Source: Cyclina sinensis (lineage: Eukaryota; Mollusca; Bivalvia; Venerida; Veneridae). Taken from it: DNA of 64,000 nt. The DNA is taken from contig JAAONU010000016.1 in the NCBI GenBank assembly GCA_012932295.1, positions 43,307,241 to 43,371,240 on the forward strand. Direction: 5' to 3'. Position numbers and translations under genes: made by a program. Positions 13,101 through 24,899 of this stretch are shown here, piece after piece. The first letter of the stretch is position 1. The number at the start of each line of letters is the position of its first letter. Under the pieces are notes generated by a model. It saw nothing but the letters and a program-made list of their open reading frames with translations. It searched no databases and had not been told where the DNA came from.

Positions 13101-16100
13101 TCTTCTTCAGTATTTTCATAGTCTGACGCCATGTAATCACTGTCTGAATCACTGCTATTACTCTTGTCATCAGCAGCTTTGCTAATCCCATCAGCAACAG
13201 GTTTTCTCTCATATAACATTTCTGAAGTGTTGAAATGCAATCTTAAAAACGGTATTTTCGTAAGAACCATTTATTCTTTTATAAACTATTGACACTGAGA
13301 ATAAACAATTAATATCTAAAATGTTTAAAGACATTTTATATATGAATGGGTACGGCAAAAGTAAGTTTTACATACGAGTATAAAACATAACATAAAACAT
13401 AGAATTCATACTCTTTAAAATACAACAAATCAATACAGATATACGTAATTCAAACCAATATGATATGTATACAAAATACAGTGTGCTTATATAGTAACGT
13501 GTTGTCTGCTGTTTGCTTCAATTCGAAAGATTTAATCTTTCAGATTTCTTTATCTGCAGAAGGTTATAATAATGTGGAATTTTTATCAACCAAACGAATT
13601 TAAACAAAAGGCCAAAAACTGTCAGAGTAAGTGTTAATATAATAAAATTTGCAGTTATGATAAATACCTGTGGGTATATTCTTTGACATGTCTGGTTTTA
13701 TATTTAGTTCTTTAAAGTCTGTATCAATGTTGGAATCATAACCATATTGAAAGGATGGTAAGGAATCCTGCCTTTTTGGGGGTGTAGGGGGCGCACCTAG
13801 ATCATTGGTATCGTCCTCACCCTCGACAGTTTCTAAAATTGTGAAGGACCATTCATTTTAATAAACAATGCAGTTAAGTCAGTCACACCATCAATGGCTA
13901 AAAAAAAAACATTTTGATATAAATAGACTAAAGTTTTATGGTACTGCTTGTTGAACAACCAATTCTGAACCACCTTGACACATTTTGTTATTACTGTATA
14001 ATTCGATGCATCAGAATTACTATTTATATTCACAATCACATGTGAAGCAAGAAATTTAACAGTAAAAACAGAAAAGATAATTAAAAGCTTCAACAACATG
14101 TCCAATGAGCAATAAAACGACAATTTTTTTGCCAGTTAAATAAACACTGTTACGTTAATAAGTCGAACATAGAAGTATAGGAAGGTAGAAGAAGGACAGG
14201 GACTTGTGTCAGTACATTACGTGGAGGATGCTATTGTCCATGGCAAGCAGATGAATGAGAGGAACTGCAGATTATGTCAATGAATTTTGGTCATATAATG
14301 TATAAAGTTCAATTACTTGAGGACATGAAAGAGTAAAGGAGCTGCATGGGTAGGTAGGAAAGTGGGATGGTGAGTAGGTAGGAAGTTCTGAGGCAGCAAG
14401 GCATAAAGGTTCTCTAGTTATCAATTAGAATCTGTTTTCCTCTTTATGGTTTATGACCTTTAACCTAGTGACCTCAAAGACACAAGCGATCATCTTCTGA
14501 ACAGAAAACCTCCATAGCATGTCTGAGGAGCCAATTCCTAAGGATTCTCTAGTTATTGATTGGAAATAATTTTTCTGTTAATGGTCACTCTAACCTTGAA
14601 CTTTGACTTATTGACCCCAAAAGCAATATGAGTCATCTACGGGTCATTATCAACCTACAATGCAAAATCCTAGGCCCAAGCATTCTCTAGTTATTCATCA
14701 GAAACCATTTTTCAGTTAATGATCAATATGACCTTGACCTTTGAGCTAGTAACCCTAAAACTAAAGGAGTTATCTACTGGCGATTACTAAAACCTGCCTA
14801 TGAAGTTTAAGTAAGCCTGGGCACAAGTGTTTAATAGTTATTAATCGGAAACCGTTTTCCTTAACAAAAGTCACTCTGACCTTGGCCTTTGAGCTCGTGA
14901 CCTATAAAACTTAAGGGATCATCTTCTGGCCATGACTAACCTACATGTTAAGTTTGAAGAACCTGGACACAAGGATTCTCTAGATATATATCAGAATAGG
15001 TTTTGGTTTTCAAGGTCACTGTGACATTGGCCTTTGACCTAATAAACCGAAAAAATAAAGGTTTCATCTACTGGTATGAAGTTTTGGGAACCTGTGCCCA
15101 AGCGTTCTATAGTTATTGATTGGAAACGATTTTGCATTTCACGATCACTGTGACGTTTTACTTTGATCTAGTGACCTAAAACTCCATAAGGATTATCTAC
15201 TGGTCAACAATCAACCCACGTACCAAGTTAAAGGAATCTAGACACAAGGTTTCTCTAGATATTTATCGGAAAATGTTTTGCTTTACATGGTCTCTATGAC
15301 ATTGGCCTTTGACCTAATAATCCAAAAACTATTGAGAAGCCTGGGTCCAGGCATTTTAAAGTTATTAATCAGAAACCGTTTTGATTTTCAAGGTTACAAT
15401 GACTTTGACCTTTGACCTCGTGACCTACATACATTTGAGGAACTGGGTCCAAGGGTTCTCTTGATATCTACCAGAAAAGGTTTCGCTTTTCAAGGCCACT
15501 TTGACCTTATAATAACCCAAAAAACTAAAGGGGTCATTTACTGGTCATGATATCAACCTAAATACTAAGTTTGACGAAGGTGGGTCCAAGTGTTCTCTAC
15601 GTGTATATTGATCGGAAACAAAGTGCCTACCGACCGACCAACATCTGCAAAACAATATACCTCCTCATCTTTGATGGGGGGCATTAAGAATGTTGGCTCT
15701 TGCTACAGTGTGGTAATACCTGAGACAATATGTTCACGTATAGAACCACAGGCTCCTTGATCACTGTCATCTTCAAAGACATTTTTGCTTCTGTTTGTCG
15801 GCTTCTCATCAGAAACTGGGATTGGTCCTAGGTCAAAAAAATAAACTATCATACTTGTCTTTAACTTATTCAGCTAACCGCTACATTATTTACTTCAATT
15901 CATTATCAATCAAGGTAACAAAGACACAACTGCAGTTGTTTAGATTTTAAAGTTTTTATCATGAACATCCTGGTCAAAGCTTTTTAATAAATCTAAAAAA
16001 CTGATTTTTTGCATACATCATAAGACTGCTAGAAATCAGTTCTTATTTCATATATAAAACAGTTTTGAACTAAGGCTTTTGTTATGACTTTAACAAAGAC

Positions 16101-17302
16101 AACTGTACTTGTCTGCCTCTTATATACATACATAATATTAATTTACTGACATCACATACCGAATTTGGGCATAAATGAAGAAGGACTACTGAGGAATTCT
16201 GGTTCCATTTCTTGAACTATTTTTGAATAACCATTCTTAACAAGTGCACACAGGAATTCATAGTACCACTTCTGTGGCGGCACTCTACACTGCATCCTTT
16301 CGAGAAGAACAATTGTAGAATATGTGTCACCCTTGTTCTCAAACGTTTTTAGAATAAGCTCTTTATCCAAGTCATTTATAACATCCCTCGCCCGAAGTTC
16401 TGACACAAACTCTTTTGCACAGATTATCTTTTCAAGATAAGGTGTAAACAGACTAATAATCCTCTTCACGTGTGGAGACAGCTCATCTGTACTGTCCGGA
16501 GACAACAGTAGTGACCTCAGATAATGATACTCTGTAACGAGAAAAATATTCTACCAGATCTGTCAAAATACTTAGAAACATGCATACGATTTTTTTTTTT
16601 AAACTAGCTATTGTCACACAATTGCATGACTAATGGGTAACCAAAGTCTCTGATGCAGATAGTTTGCTGATATAACTTTCAAAATTGACGAGTTTTAAGT
16701 AATATACTACACAGAGTTTATTCAGAAAATCTAAATGAATTGATAAAAGAAGCAAACGAAAGTAAACTTTTAAAATGATGACATGTGTAAGACCTTCTTT
16801 GGAAAGCAAATTCAGCCAACAATTATCACCTGCACTTTCTAGGGCATCTTCAAATGACCTCCATTTTCCAGGTTGTTCTGACTGAAAAACACAGTCCAAC
16901 AAGTCATCCGTTGCTTTATGTGCGTCTCCATTTAAGAACAGGTTTTTTATTCTTGAGCTTTCCTCTGCAAATATATATGATTAAGTTATATCAACAAGTG
17001 AAGCATGTAAAACCTTTCTCTAAACATTGCTGAGAAAACAAATGTCATCTGAATGAAAACCTTGTCTGTTATCAAAGTTTAAGAAACACAATATTCTTAA
17101 ATCCTCATACAAAAATAAACTAAAAATAAACTTGTTAAACTGAATAAAAGTTGACAACATATTCTTATATTTTTGTTATAGCTAACCAACCTCGTGATAT
17201 GACAGAAGCTGCCTCGAGATGTGACACAATGGTTGGTTCTTTGATACAGCCTACTATCTCCTTCCGAAATTCTTGCACTCGAGATTCTATTTCATGCGTC
17301 AT
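7166..17302 (-). CDS. RIG-I/MDA5-like receptor (CARD-CARD-DECH helicase-CTD)
   Basis: Cytosolic sensor of double-stranded viral RNA. Sixteen coding exons join in frame to 1065 codons: 17302-17191, 16964-16794, 16531-16160, 15827-15720, 13832-13668, 13221-13093, 12589-12422, 12097-12009, 11789-11541, 10638-10476, 10365-10279, 9862-9693, 9383-9242, 8934-8644, 8172-8005, 7779-7166. All but exon 14 have standard AG acceptors with GT donors; most introns are phase 1. Residues 1-94 and about 95-218 form two CARD-like helical regions, and 219-352 an acidic Ser/Asp-rich linker. Helicase motifs: AETGSGKT 385-392, DECHHT 490-495 (the MDA5/LGP2 type), LTAS 525-528, TSVGNEGID 830-838, QMKGRAR 859-865. 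The C-terminal domain has zinc pairs C946/C949 and C999/C1002. The length is near vertebrate MDA5. The exon 14 acceptor is weak; 8880 is an in-frame alternative, 18 residues shorter. The start is the first in-frame ATG of the CARD exon, and an acceptor at about 17325 suggests an upstream 5' UTR exon. Confidence 0.93.
13833..14385. other. RLR intron 4, unique part
   Basis: AT-rich intronic sequence between RLR exon 5 and the intronic repeat array. The open frame at 13833-14123 on the minus strand is read-through from the exon acceptor and has no recognisable product. Confidence 0.5.
14390..15690 (+). repeat. Array of a diverged ~145-bp repeat with terminal hairpin, inside RLR intron 4
   Basis: About ten units, recognisable by 'ttctctagttatt' at 14410, 14545, 14683, 14830, 14975, 15105, 15251, 15354, 15456 and 15593, with spacing mostly 130-147 and two units near 102. 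Each unit contains the motif 'gaccttgacctttgacc' or a variant. The right end has 'gaccgaccaacatctgcaaa' and a hairpin around 'cctcatctttgatgggg'. The same unit, less diverged, forms the arrays at 18.9-20.2 kb and, inverted, at 34.8-35.6 kb. The structure resembles pearl-type bivalve elements. Confidence 0.8.
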
Positions 17303-17600
17303 GTCTATTCACGTTTAGAGTAAGTCTACAAGAAAAATAATGTTATTAAAAAACAACTTGTGAACTTGAATTGAAACTTTGTATCAACAGACTTTTTTAT
17401 CGCTCTTATTTGTTTTCAATCCATTTGATTTTAAGTAGAGTACATTTCAATTAATGCCCTCTATAAAACCATTTGGCCATTTTGAATTAAGTTCATTGCC
17501 TAGACTCAATATTTCGACTCCAAATGTAGTTACGTTCATAGGTTTGGCATTACACTAAAAAAAGCTTTTTTTTAAATTTAAAATGGCATTCAGTTAAAAG
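17303..17600. promoter_or_regulatory. Upstream flank of the RLR coding start
   Basis: On the minus strand a pyrimidine-rich acceptor ending in TTGTAG precedes the start codon by about 23 bases, so the 5' UTR is probably split and the true promoter lies further out. I could not identify an interferon- or NF-kB-type site with confidence. Confidence 0.3.
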
Positions 17601-17863
17601 GTTTGTTTGTTTGTTTGTTTGTATGGGTTTAACACTGATTTCAACATCTAGGTTATAGCTCGGCAGTCAGTTCAGCAATTACCAATTTTGACTACTCTCC
17701 CACATGATCTACTTTGAATCAGTGGTGAGAGACAAATTAATGAACATTAGACACAATGTCCGAGATCAATTGTCACAGAGAAAGACTGCCCTGCCCAGGG
17801 ATTGAACCAGTGACCCATGGATTACTAATCCAGTGCTTAGACTACCAACTGAGCTATGCGGTA
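17600..17863 (-). mobile_element. tRNA-derived SINE, full-length type
   Basis: Read on the minus strand it starts with a tRNA-like head: A box TAGCTCAGTTGGTAG (from 17857) and B box GGTTCAATCC near 17800. A non-tRNA body follows, containing 'attagacacaatgtc' and 'tgggtttaacactgat', and a GTTT-type microsatellite tail at about 17600-17622. Head, body and simple tail in this order is the normal SINE layout. The sequence differs from the SINE family at 31.1 and 38.4 kb. Confidence 0.85.
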
Positions 17864-18059
17864 AACAAAGGCATCACAGAACAGACGCAATATACGCCCG
17901 TTAGCCTAGTTTACCAACTGGTGATGCCAGACATTTCACATGACATTGAAAAAAATATTTGCAAATCTTCAAATTCAGCGAGAATATTTTTACAACACAG
18001 TGTTGAAATGACACCAAAAGACTCTTATCAATATACCATAAACTATTAATAAAGTTAAA

Positions 18060-18515
18060 CCAAAAATCTTAAGCGGGGAGATAATTAATAATTACAAAAT
18101 GAGACCCGATACATATATGTTTCTTGCACATTGCACTTCTACTTCTAACCATATATCTTTATTCAAAATTTCAAGGTAATGCCTTTCATATTGTACAAGT
18201 TATGCTGTGGACGAAAATTCATTATAAAACCAAAGACACGTAGATAACCTAAAAGTTATGCTTCTTAGGCACTGCACTTCTCCTTCTCACCAGCTATCTA
18301 TATTTTAAGTTTCACATCAATTCACTAATCCCTTTCATAATGTTCAAGTTATGCTCCGAATAAAAATTCATTACTGAAATTAAAGATGGGGAGATTACTC
18401 AAAATCTGAATAAGTTAGAGTTATGCTTGGCACTGCACTTCTCCTTGTCACCAGTTGTCTATAATTTAGTTTCACATCAATTCGATTTGCATTTATAAAG
18501 TTATGCTCCAGAAAA
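18060..18515. repeat. Tandem units ~140 bp, second family
   Basis: Three diverged units marked by 'caagttatgctgtggacgaa' near 18200, 'gttatgctccgaataaaaat' near 18347 and 'gttatgctccagaaaa' near 18500, each preceded by 'gcactgcacttctccttctc'. The same units return at 20210-20600 and are related to those at 1.1-1.3 and 2.5-2.7 kb. Non-coding. Confidence 0.65.
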
Positions 18516-18867
18516 AACTAGAACTGCCACTGTCATGGCATGAATACCCCCGCATAGCGCTTTGTCAGAATCAACAGGGGACATTTAGAGGTCATGGACA
18601 ACTACCCTGCCAAATCTGAGGGTAGTAAGCCAGTACATTGCTTAGTTATGCATTCTACATGTTTTTAGTGGCAAAGATCAAAGTAACCATTATCTTTGAC
18701 CTACTACCTCAAAACTGAAACTGCCATTGCATGACTTGAGCCCGGCCCTGTGGGCCAAAGGATTGTTAAGTTATTAGGCGGAAAAGGAAAATCGGACGGA
18801 CAGATGGACGGACGGACAAGTTGATTCCAGTATACCCCCTTACAACTTCTTTGTGTGGGGGGAATAA
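18516..18867. mobile_element. Short non-autonomous element with terminal hairpin
   Basis: The left end AAACTAGAACTGCCACTGTC is shared with copies at about 971 and 46266. The right end has a GGACGGACGGACAAG tract, then a hairpin, CCCCCTTACAAC against TTGTGTGGGGGG. With about 350 bp between, this looks like one complete short copy. Helentron-associated elements carry such hairpins; the class is an inference. Confidence 0.6.
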
Positions 18868-18929
18868 CAAATTCTCTTTTTATTACATGTTTTTTAATGG
18901 ATTTAAGTCATTTTTATTCATTTATGCCG

Positions 18930-20190
18930 CGTAACTGGGAGGTCAAGTTTTTGAGTGAAAGCCACTGTAACCATGACCTTTACCCTAGTGACCTCAAAAT
19001 CAGTAGGAGTCATCTACTGGTCATGACCAACCTCCACACCAAATACGAAGACTGTGGGTCAAAGGATTCTTAAGTTATTGGGCAGACAACTTTTGTAGTC
19101 AACGCCCCTGTGACCTTGATCTTTGACCCAGTGTCCTCAAAATCAGTAGGGGTCATGTTCTAGTCATGACCAACCTCCATACTATATATGAAGACTGAAG
19201 GTCAAAGGATTCTTAAATTATTGGGTGGACAAGCTTTTTTTCGTCAAAGCTCCTGTGACCAAGACCTTTGGCCCAGTGACCTCAAAATAAATAGGGGTCA
19301 TCTACTGGTTATGACCAACCTCCACACCAAATATGGAGACTGTGGGTCAAAGTATTCTTAAGTTATTGGGCGGAAAAGCTTTTTTTAGTCAAGGCTCCTG
19401 TGACCTTGACCTTTGACCCAGTGACCTCAAAATAAATATGGGTCATCTTCTGGTAATGACCAATCTTCACACCAAATAATAATAAGACTGTATGTCAAAG
19501 GATTCTTAAGTTATTGGGCGGACAAGTTTTTTGTAGTAAATGCCCCTGTGACCTTGACCTTTGACCCAGTGACCTAAGACTGAGGGTCAAAGGATTCTTA
19601 AATAATTGGGCGGACAAGCTTTTTTTAGTCAAAGCTCCTGTGACCATGACCTATGACCCAGTGACCTCAAAATAAATAGGGGTCATCTACTGGTCATGAC
19701 CAACCTCCACACCAAATATGAAGACTGTGGGTGAAAGGATTCTTAAGTTATTGGGCGGACAAGCTTTTTCTAGTCAAGGCCCCTGTGACTTTGACCTTTG
19801 ACCCAGTGACCTCAGTATAAATAGGGGTCATCTACTTGTCATGACCAACCTCCACACCAAATATGAAAACTGTGGGTCAAAGGATTCTTAAGTTATTTGG
19901 CGGACAAGTTTTTTGTAGTCAAGGTCCCTGTGACCTTGACCTTTGACCCAGTGACCTAAGACTGAAGGTCAAAGGATTCTTAAGTTATCGGGCGGACAAG
20001 TTTTTTGTAGTCAAGGCCCTTATGACCTTGACCTTTGACCCAGTGACCTCAAAATCAATAGGGGTCATCTACTGGCCATAACCAATCTCCAAACCAAATA
20101 TAAAGACTGTGGGTCAAAGGATTCTTAAGTTACTGGGCGGACAAGGAAAAACCGATGGACGGCCGGATGGCCGAACGGACAAGCTGATTA
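18930..20190 (+). repeat. 144-bp tandem array with a recurring 92-bp variant
   Basis: Units are marked by 'ggattcttaagttattggg' or a close variant at 19064, 19208, 19352, 19500, 19592, 19738, 19882, 19974 and 20119. The spacings are 144, 144, 148, 92, 146, 144, 92 and 145. The 92-bp units lack the same internal block of about 52 bp, between 'cagtgacct' and 'aagactg'. Each unit has 'tgaccttgacctttgaccc'. The array ends in a GGACGGCCGGATGGCC tract. It is the same family as the arrays at 14.4-15.6 kb and 34.8-35.6 kb. Confidence 0.9.
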
Positions 20191-20199
20191 AGACGGGAG

Positions 20200-20650
20200 C
20201 TAATTGAAAACTGTGACCAGGTAGAGTTATAGTGCTTGGGCACTGCACTTCAACTTCTTACCATCAGTCTTTATCTTAAGTTTCAAGACAATCCCTTGCA
20301 TAGTCCTGAAGTTATGCTCTCGACAAAAATTCATTGTACAGTTTAAAAAAAGGAGAAAACTCAAAACTGGTTAAGGAAGAGTTAAGCTTCTTGACTTCTC
20401 CTTGTCGTCAGCTATGTATAATTTAAACTCCACATCAATTCACTTCATAGTATTAAAGTTATTCTCCGGACAACAATTTTTAAGATGGAAATATTTAAAA
20501 AATGGGACCAGGTAGAGTTATGGTTCTAGTGTAATGCATTTCTACTCATTGCAATAAAGCTGCAAAGCAAGTTTGAAGTCAATCAGCCAATTAGCAAAAG
20601 GGTTATAGTTTGAACAAAGTCTTGACGTGGTTTCCCATAATACATCCTAT
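20200..20650. repeat. Second-family tandem units
   Basis: Diverged copies of the units described at 18060-18515, marked by 'gggcactgcacttcaacttc' and 'gttatgctctcgacaaaaat'. Placed on both sides of the 144-bp array, they suggest nested insertion of one element into another. Confidence 0.6.
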
Positions 20651-20749
20651 CTTTCGACGGGCGTATAACAATCAGTGAGTCTTTGAAACTAATAACAGAT
20701 AGTACATGTAGTTGTTTGCGATGTTTTCAATGGGGGCATGGATGTGACC

Positions 20750-20945
20750 TGTGCTTTTATTTGTGTTGTGGTAAAGAGATGTCGTGGTAAAGACATAATT
20801 AAGTCATGGTAACGAGATAGTAAAATCATTATAACAAGATAATATGTCTTGGTAATGTGTTTATATGTCGTGGTAACGAGATAATTAAGTCAAGGTAACA
20901 AGAAAATTATGTTGTGGGAATGAAATAATAAAGCCATTCGAACAA
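20750..20945. repeat. Short minisatellite, ~20-25-bp units
   Basis: Degenerate tandem units of the form 'cgtggtaacgagataattaa'. They are non-coding, and no larger element is visible around them. Confidence 0.7.
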
Positions 20946-21565
20946 CATAGCATAGTTTGCGCTAGCACAGCCCTAAACACGGCTGCTGAAATGTGATAAG
21001 GCTGCTTTCCATGAAATCATAAATTCATGGTTCAAGGGGAATTATAAGGATGCTTACAATACTTGGTTTTATGACTGACCTGACTGTGCAAGTGCAAGAA
21101 CGTCTGCGCTTTTCTGACAGGTGACAATTTACAGAGTAAGGCTTTTAATAAATCTATAAAATGATTTCTATGATTTTGGTGTTATAATTGAAATATTCCA
21201 ATGTGCAGAGATTTTGGATACAGGTATATTATTTAATTAAGGCAAAATCCGTAACCATTACTAAGTGAAGATATTGCCAATCAATTACCTCAATGTTTCC
21301 TAAGATCGCGTCAAACTGGTGTAGCTAGATGATGTTGTAGAAGAGGCAAAATGATGATAACATGAACAATTAAAATCGTTAGTTGTCCTAGTTTCTAACC
21401 TAGAGGTAGGTAACAGTCATCGAGCAGGATTAATAGAAGACTCAATAACTTATTTGGATGTAAACTTATAGGTCTTAGAACAAACTAAGCTTTGTGTGTA
21501 TTTGATCTTAATTTCATTCACTCAGCAGATACAACTGAAATGTTGAAGCAAAGAAAGTATAATTT
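20946..21565. other. Intergenic, nothing recognised
   Basis: No exon, RNA gene or repeat structure that I can support. Confidence 0.4.
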
Positions 21566-21567
21566 AT

Positions 21568-22345
21568 GAAACAAGAAGGTCATGATGGCCATTGGTTTGA
21601 AAGATTATGAAATCTGTAAAACTACTTTCGTGCATGCAAAACATTCTGACAAAGATTCAAGAGGACTGGGCAGAAAATATGGTCTCTAGATTGTTAAAAG
21701 GGTTTCTACAGAATTTGACCTAGTTTTTGATCCAACATGACCCAATTATAAAAATAATTCACATGTCATCCAGAAAAACATTCTGACAAAGTTTCATGAA
21801 GATTGGATGAAAAGGCGGCCTCTGCAGTGTTCACATGGTTTTTCTAATATATATTTCTTTGTGACCTAGTGTTCGACCCAGCATGACTTGTATATATGAA
21901 AACAGCGTAGACAACATCAAGCTCAAATTCCGATCAAGTTTCATGATGTTTGGATGGGCAATAGGGCCTTTTGAGTACTCACAATGTTTTTTCTCAGATT
22001 TTTCCTAGTAACCTTATTTTTTATCAAACATGACAAATATATGAAAAGAGGCTATATAGAAGTCATCAAACAAAACATTTTGACAAAGATCCATGATGAC
22101 TGGATGGGAAATGTGGATTCTAGAGTGTTCACAAAGTTTTTCTAAGATTTGACCTGGTGACCTAGTTTCTGACCCATCATGATCTATATAGAAAAAGAGC
22201 TTTAAAGTCATTAAAGATAACATTTGACAAAGTTCCATGACAGTTACATCGGAAATGTGACCTCTAGAGTGACCATAAAGTAAATGTGGACAGACAGACA
22301 GACGACGGACAATGGGTGATCACTATAGCTCACCTTTGAGCACAC
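21568..22345. repeat. Tandem-core element starting GAAACAAGAAGGTCATGATGG
   Basis: About four units of roughly 140-150 bp, marked by 'tgacctagtttctgaccca' variants near 21717, 21870, 22010 and 22155. They are followed by 'gacagacagacagacgacgg' and the closing 'atagctcacctttgagcaca'. The start and closing sequences match those of the shorter element at 23326-23943, which defines a family with fixed ends. Confidence 0.75.
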
Positions 22346-22559
22346 AGGATCTAAACTCATGAGTCATGACATACTGCCTCAGCCTGGTGAAGCTTTTGTA
22401 TTTTTGTCATTTGAACATTGGGGTCGCCCTCGGGTACTCTGTAAACAAAAGCCTGCTGGAAAAGACAGCATGCTAGTCCAAGTACAACAAGGCCTGTCCG
22501 CAGACAGCATGCTCCACTTTTCTCAGTGCTGGATAATAAATTATAAGCAAAATTAAACA

Positions 22560-23196
22560 AAAGGCCAAAGTGAAAAAAAAATTGAGTGGGGGAGGGCAAG
22601 TACCTAGTCATATAAGATGATTTTTTTTCTTGTGGGTGGGTGCGGAGGGGGGAAGTCAAGTACCTATGTATTAAAAAAATAATAAAAAATTCGGGCCCCG
22701 GGGGGCAGGGGGGGGGGGGGGGGGGGGGGGGGTTGAGGGTGGATGGGGAGTCAAGTTCCTATGTATAAAAAAAAATTCGGGCCCGGGGATGGAGGGGGCG
22801 GGGGGGGAGACTGGTAGGCGCGGGGGATTGAGGGTGGATGGGGAGTGAAGTACCTATGTAATTCAAAAAAAATTTGGGCTCGAGGGGCAGGGACTGGTTG
22901 GGGGGCTGAGGGGTGAATGGGGAGTCAAGTACCTATGTATTAAAAAAAATGGGCCCGGGGGGGAGGGAGGGAGTAAAGAGTTGGGGACATAAGAATAAGA
23001 GAGGGGTCCCCCATGCAGTGGGGGTAGGGGGAGAAATGACCTATCTCATATAAGTAAAAAAGGTTTTTTTTTTTTTTTTATTTATTTTTTTTTATACATA
23101 TTTAAAAACAAAATAATAATAAAAGAAAAAAATGGTGGAGGGTAACGTGGAAGGGGTGTGTGTGTGTGTGGTGTGTGGGTGGTGTGTGGGGGGGGG
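22560..23196. repeat. G-rich tandem repeat and simple sequence flanking the gap
   Basis: Units with 'gggagtcaagtacctatgta' recur at about 22657, 22752, 22847 and 22926 (spacing 95, 95, 79), separated by poly-A and G runs, including one uninterrupted G run of more than 20 near 22710. Poly-T and a GT/GGGTG tract precede the gap. A related fragment in the opposite orientation lies at 58800-58890. Short open frames here are artefacts. Confidence 0.8.
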
Positions 23197-23296
23197 NNNN
23201 NNNNNNNNNNNNNNNNNNNNNNNNNNNNNNNNNNNNNNNNNNNNNNNNNNNNNNNNNNNNNNNNNNNNNNNNNNNNNNNNNNNNNNNNNNNNNNNN
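23197..23296. other. Assembly gap of 100 N
   Basis: Exactly 100 unknown bases, which is the conventional placeholder length, so the true size is unknown. It sits in the G-rich simple sequence above. Confidence 0.99.
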
Positions 23297-23325
23297 TGTC
23301 CCCAAATGGCAAGATTAGTTGGCTA

Positions 23326-23943
23326 TTTGAAACAAGAGGGCCATGATAGTACTTTGGCTGTGGGTTTGCTATTAAGCAAACATAAGAAGCAGTATTTCAT
23401 TTTCTTACTGAAGATTTGCAGATGCCAACAAACCAAATATCTAAAATATCAGTCAATAAATGAATGACAGAAATATCTATAATTAGCTACGGCGACCTTG
23501 ACCCTAACCAAGTGACCAGAAACGCCATCCACGGGTTGAGGTCCGTGCAAGGAACATGCATACCAACTATCAAAGATATTAGTCTATAAAAGAATCGATG
23601 AGGAGAAGTAGTGACCCCACGGTTATTATTTGAACAAACTTGGTAGAGGTCCGCTAGACAATGCTACACACCAAATTTCAGAGCTCTGGGCTTAGCAGTT
23701 TTAGAAAAATGTTTTTAAGTTTTTCATTTTTGTTGCTATATCAACCAGAGTTCTTCATGGAATACAATTCTTGAACAACTTTGGTAAAGCTTTATGGAAG
23801 GAACATTCCTGCAACGTTTTATCATTTTTCACCGAGTGCTTTAGGAGGATATGTTGTTTAAAGAAAAAATGACGACAGACGACGGACACAGGGCGATCAG
23901 AAAAGCTCACCTTGAGCACAGAGTGCCAGGTGAGCTAAAAATG
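23326..23943. mobile_element. Element of the 21568-22345 family
   Basis: It starts 'gaaacaagagggccatgat' and ends with a GACGACAGACGACGGACA tract followed by 'aaaagctcaccttgagcaca' and AGGTGAGCT. AGCTCACCT and AGGTGAGCT form a terminal hairpin. No coding capacity. Confidence 0.7.
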
Positions 23944-24899
23944 GAAAACGGAGTTGATTACATATACGTACTTTTGTGAAACTCTTTACCGCTGTTCTTT
24001 GCAAGTATAAAAGATGTGCATTAAATCATTCGAAAGATTTTGTTTTGTTTAAGGAGAATAAAAACATGCATAAATTACCGTCTGACATTCTAATATCGGA
24101 CTACATGGGTGATTTAGAATAACGTGTATGAAATTTTTGTAAATATTGTAGCATTGTATGATGCTACTTACTGAATTCTTTAACAAACTGCACTAGTGCT
24201 TTATTCCTGTCTTGACTAAAGTGACAGAAGTGGTTTCAATCTTAAACTTGGCCTCGACAAAGTTTGTGAGACTCTCTTCAGTTACGGTATCAGGAACTTC
24301 ATCTAACAGCAGTTTCCGTTTTACTGATTACGAAAGGTTGGACAATCAGTCTTTGTTTACCACTGTGTGTTCCCTTTCTAACACTCTCTGTACAACTGTA
24401 ATTTCAAAGTATGAATGAGATTAAATCGACACAAATCTTTCATGTTATGTTACCATGAAACCAAGTCAGTTATTTTATCTGTGGCATAAAGCATTATCAG
24501 AGAACAGTATGTACGATTCCCGATATTCCAGTGATCTTCCTCTAGATAATAAGACAGAGAACGTGTATAAGTAAACTTCTATTTTACAAAAGAGAGACGT
24601 TTACCTAGATTATTATTCGGAAGAAAAAATGAATATTTATTATCATTATATTACCCACATATAGTACCCACATGACTTTCTGGCGAGCGCGTTACGAGGA
24701 AGCCAGATGTAATAAGAAGGGACATTTGGATATATCAGTACCTGATCTATCTTCGAAGGTTATATGTGCAATTCCTTTTTCTCTTTCAACTGCGAAACTT
24801 GTATGTCTCCGCCTCCAGATCGTATTTTGTTTTCAAAGTAGAACCTCAAAGTGTCGTCAGTACATTCTTCTGAAATTCCACGCACCTGGTTTCAATAGA

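Noticed and set aside
17790..17863. Possible tRNA gene on the minus strand
   Set aside because: A and B boxes are present, but the acceptor stem does not pair and a SINE body and tail follow, so it is a SINE head.
20750..20945. Regularly spaced short repeats considered as a CRISPR array
   Set aside because: The units are contiguous and degenerate with no unique spacers, and the genome is clearly animal.
23082..23467. Open frames spanning the N run
   Set aside because: They are created by translating unknown bases and simple GT/G repeats.
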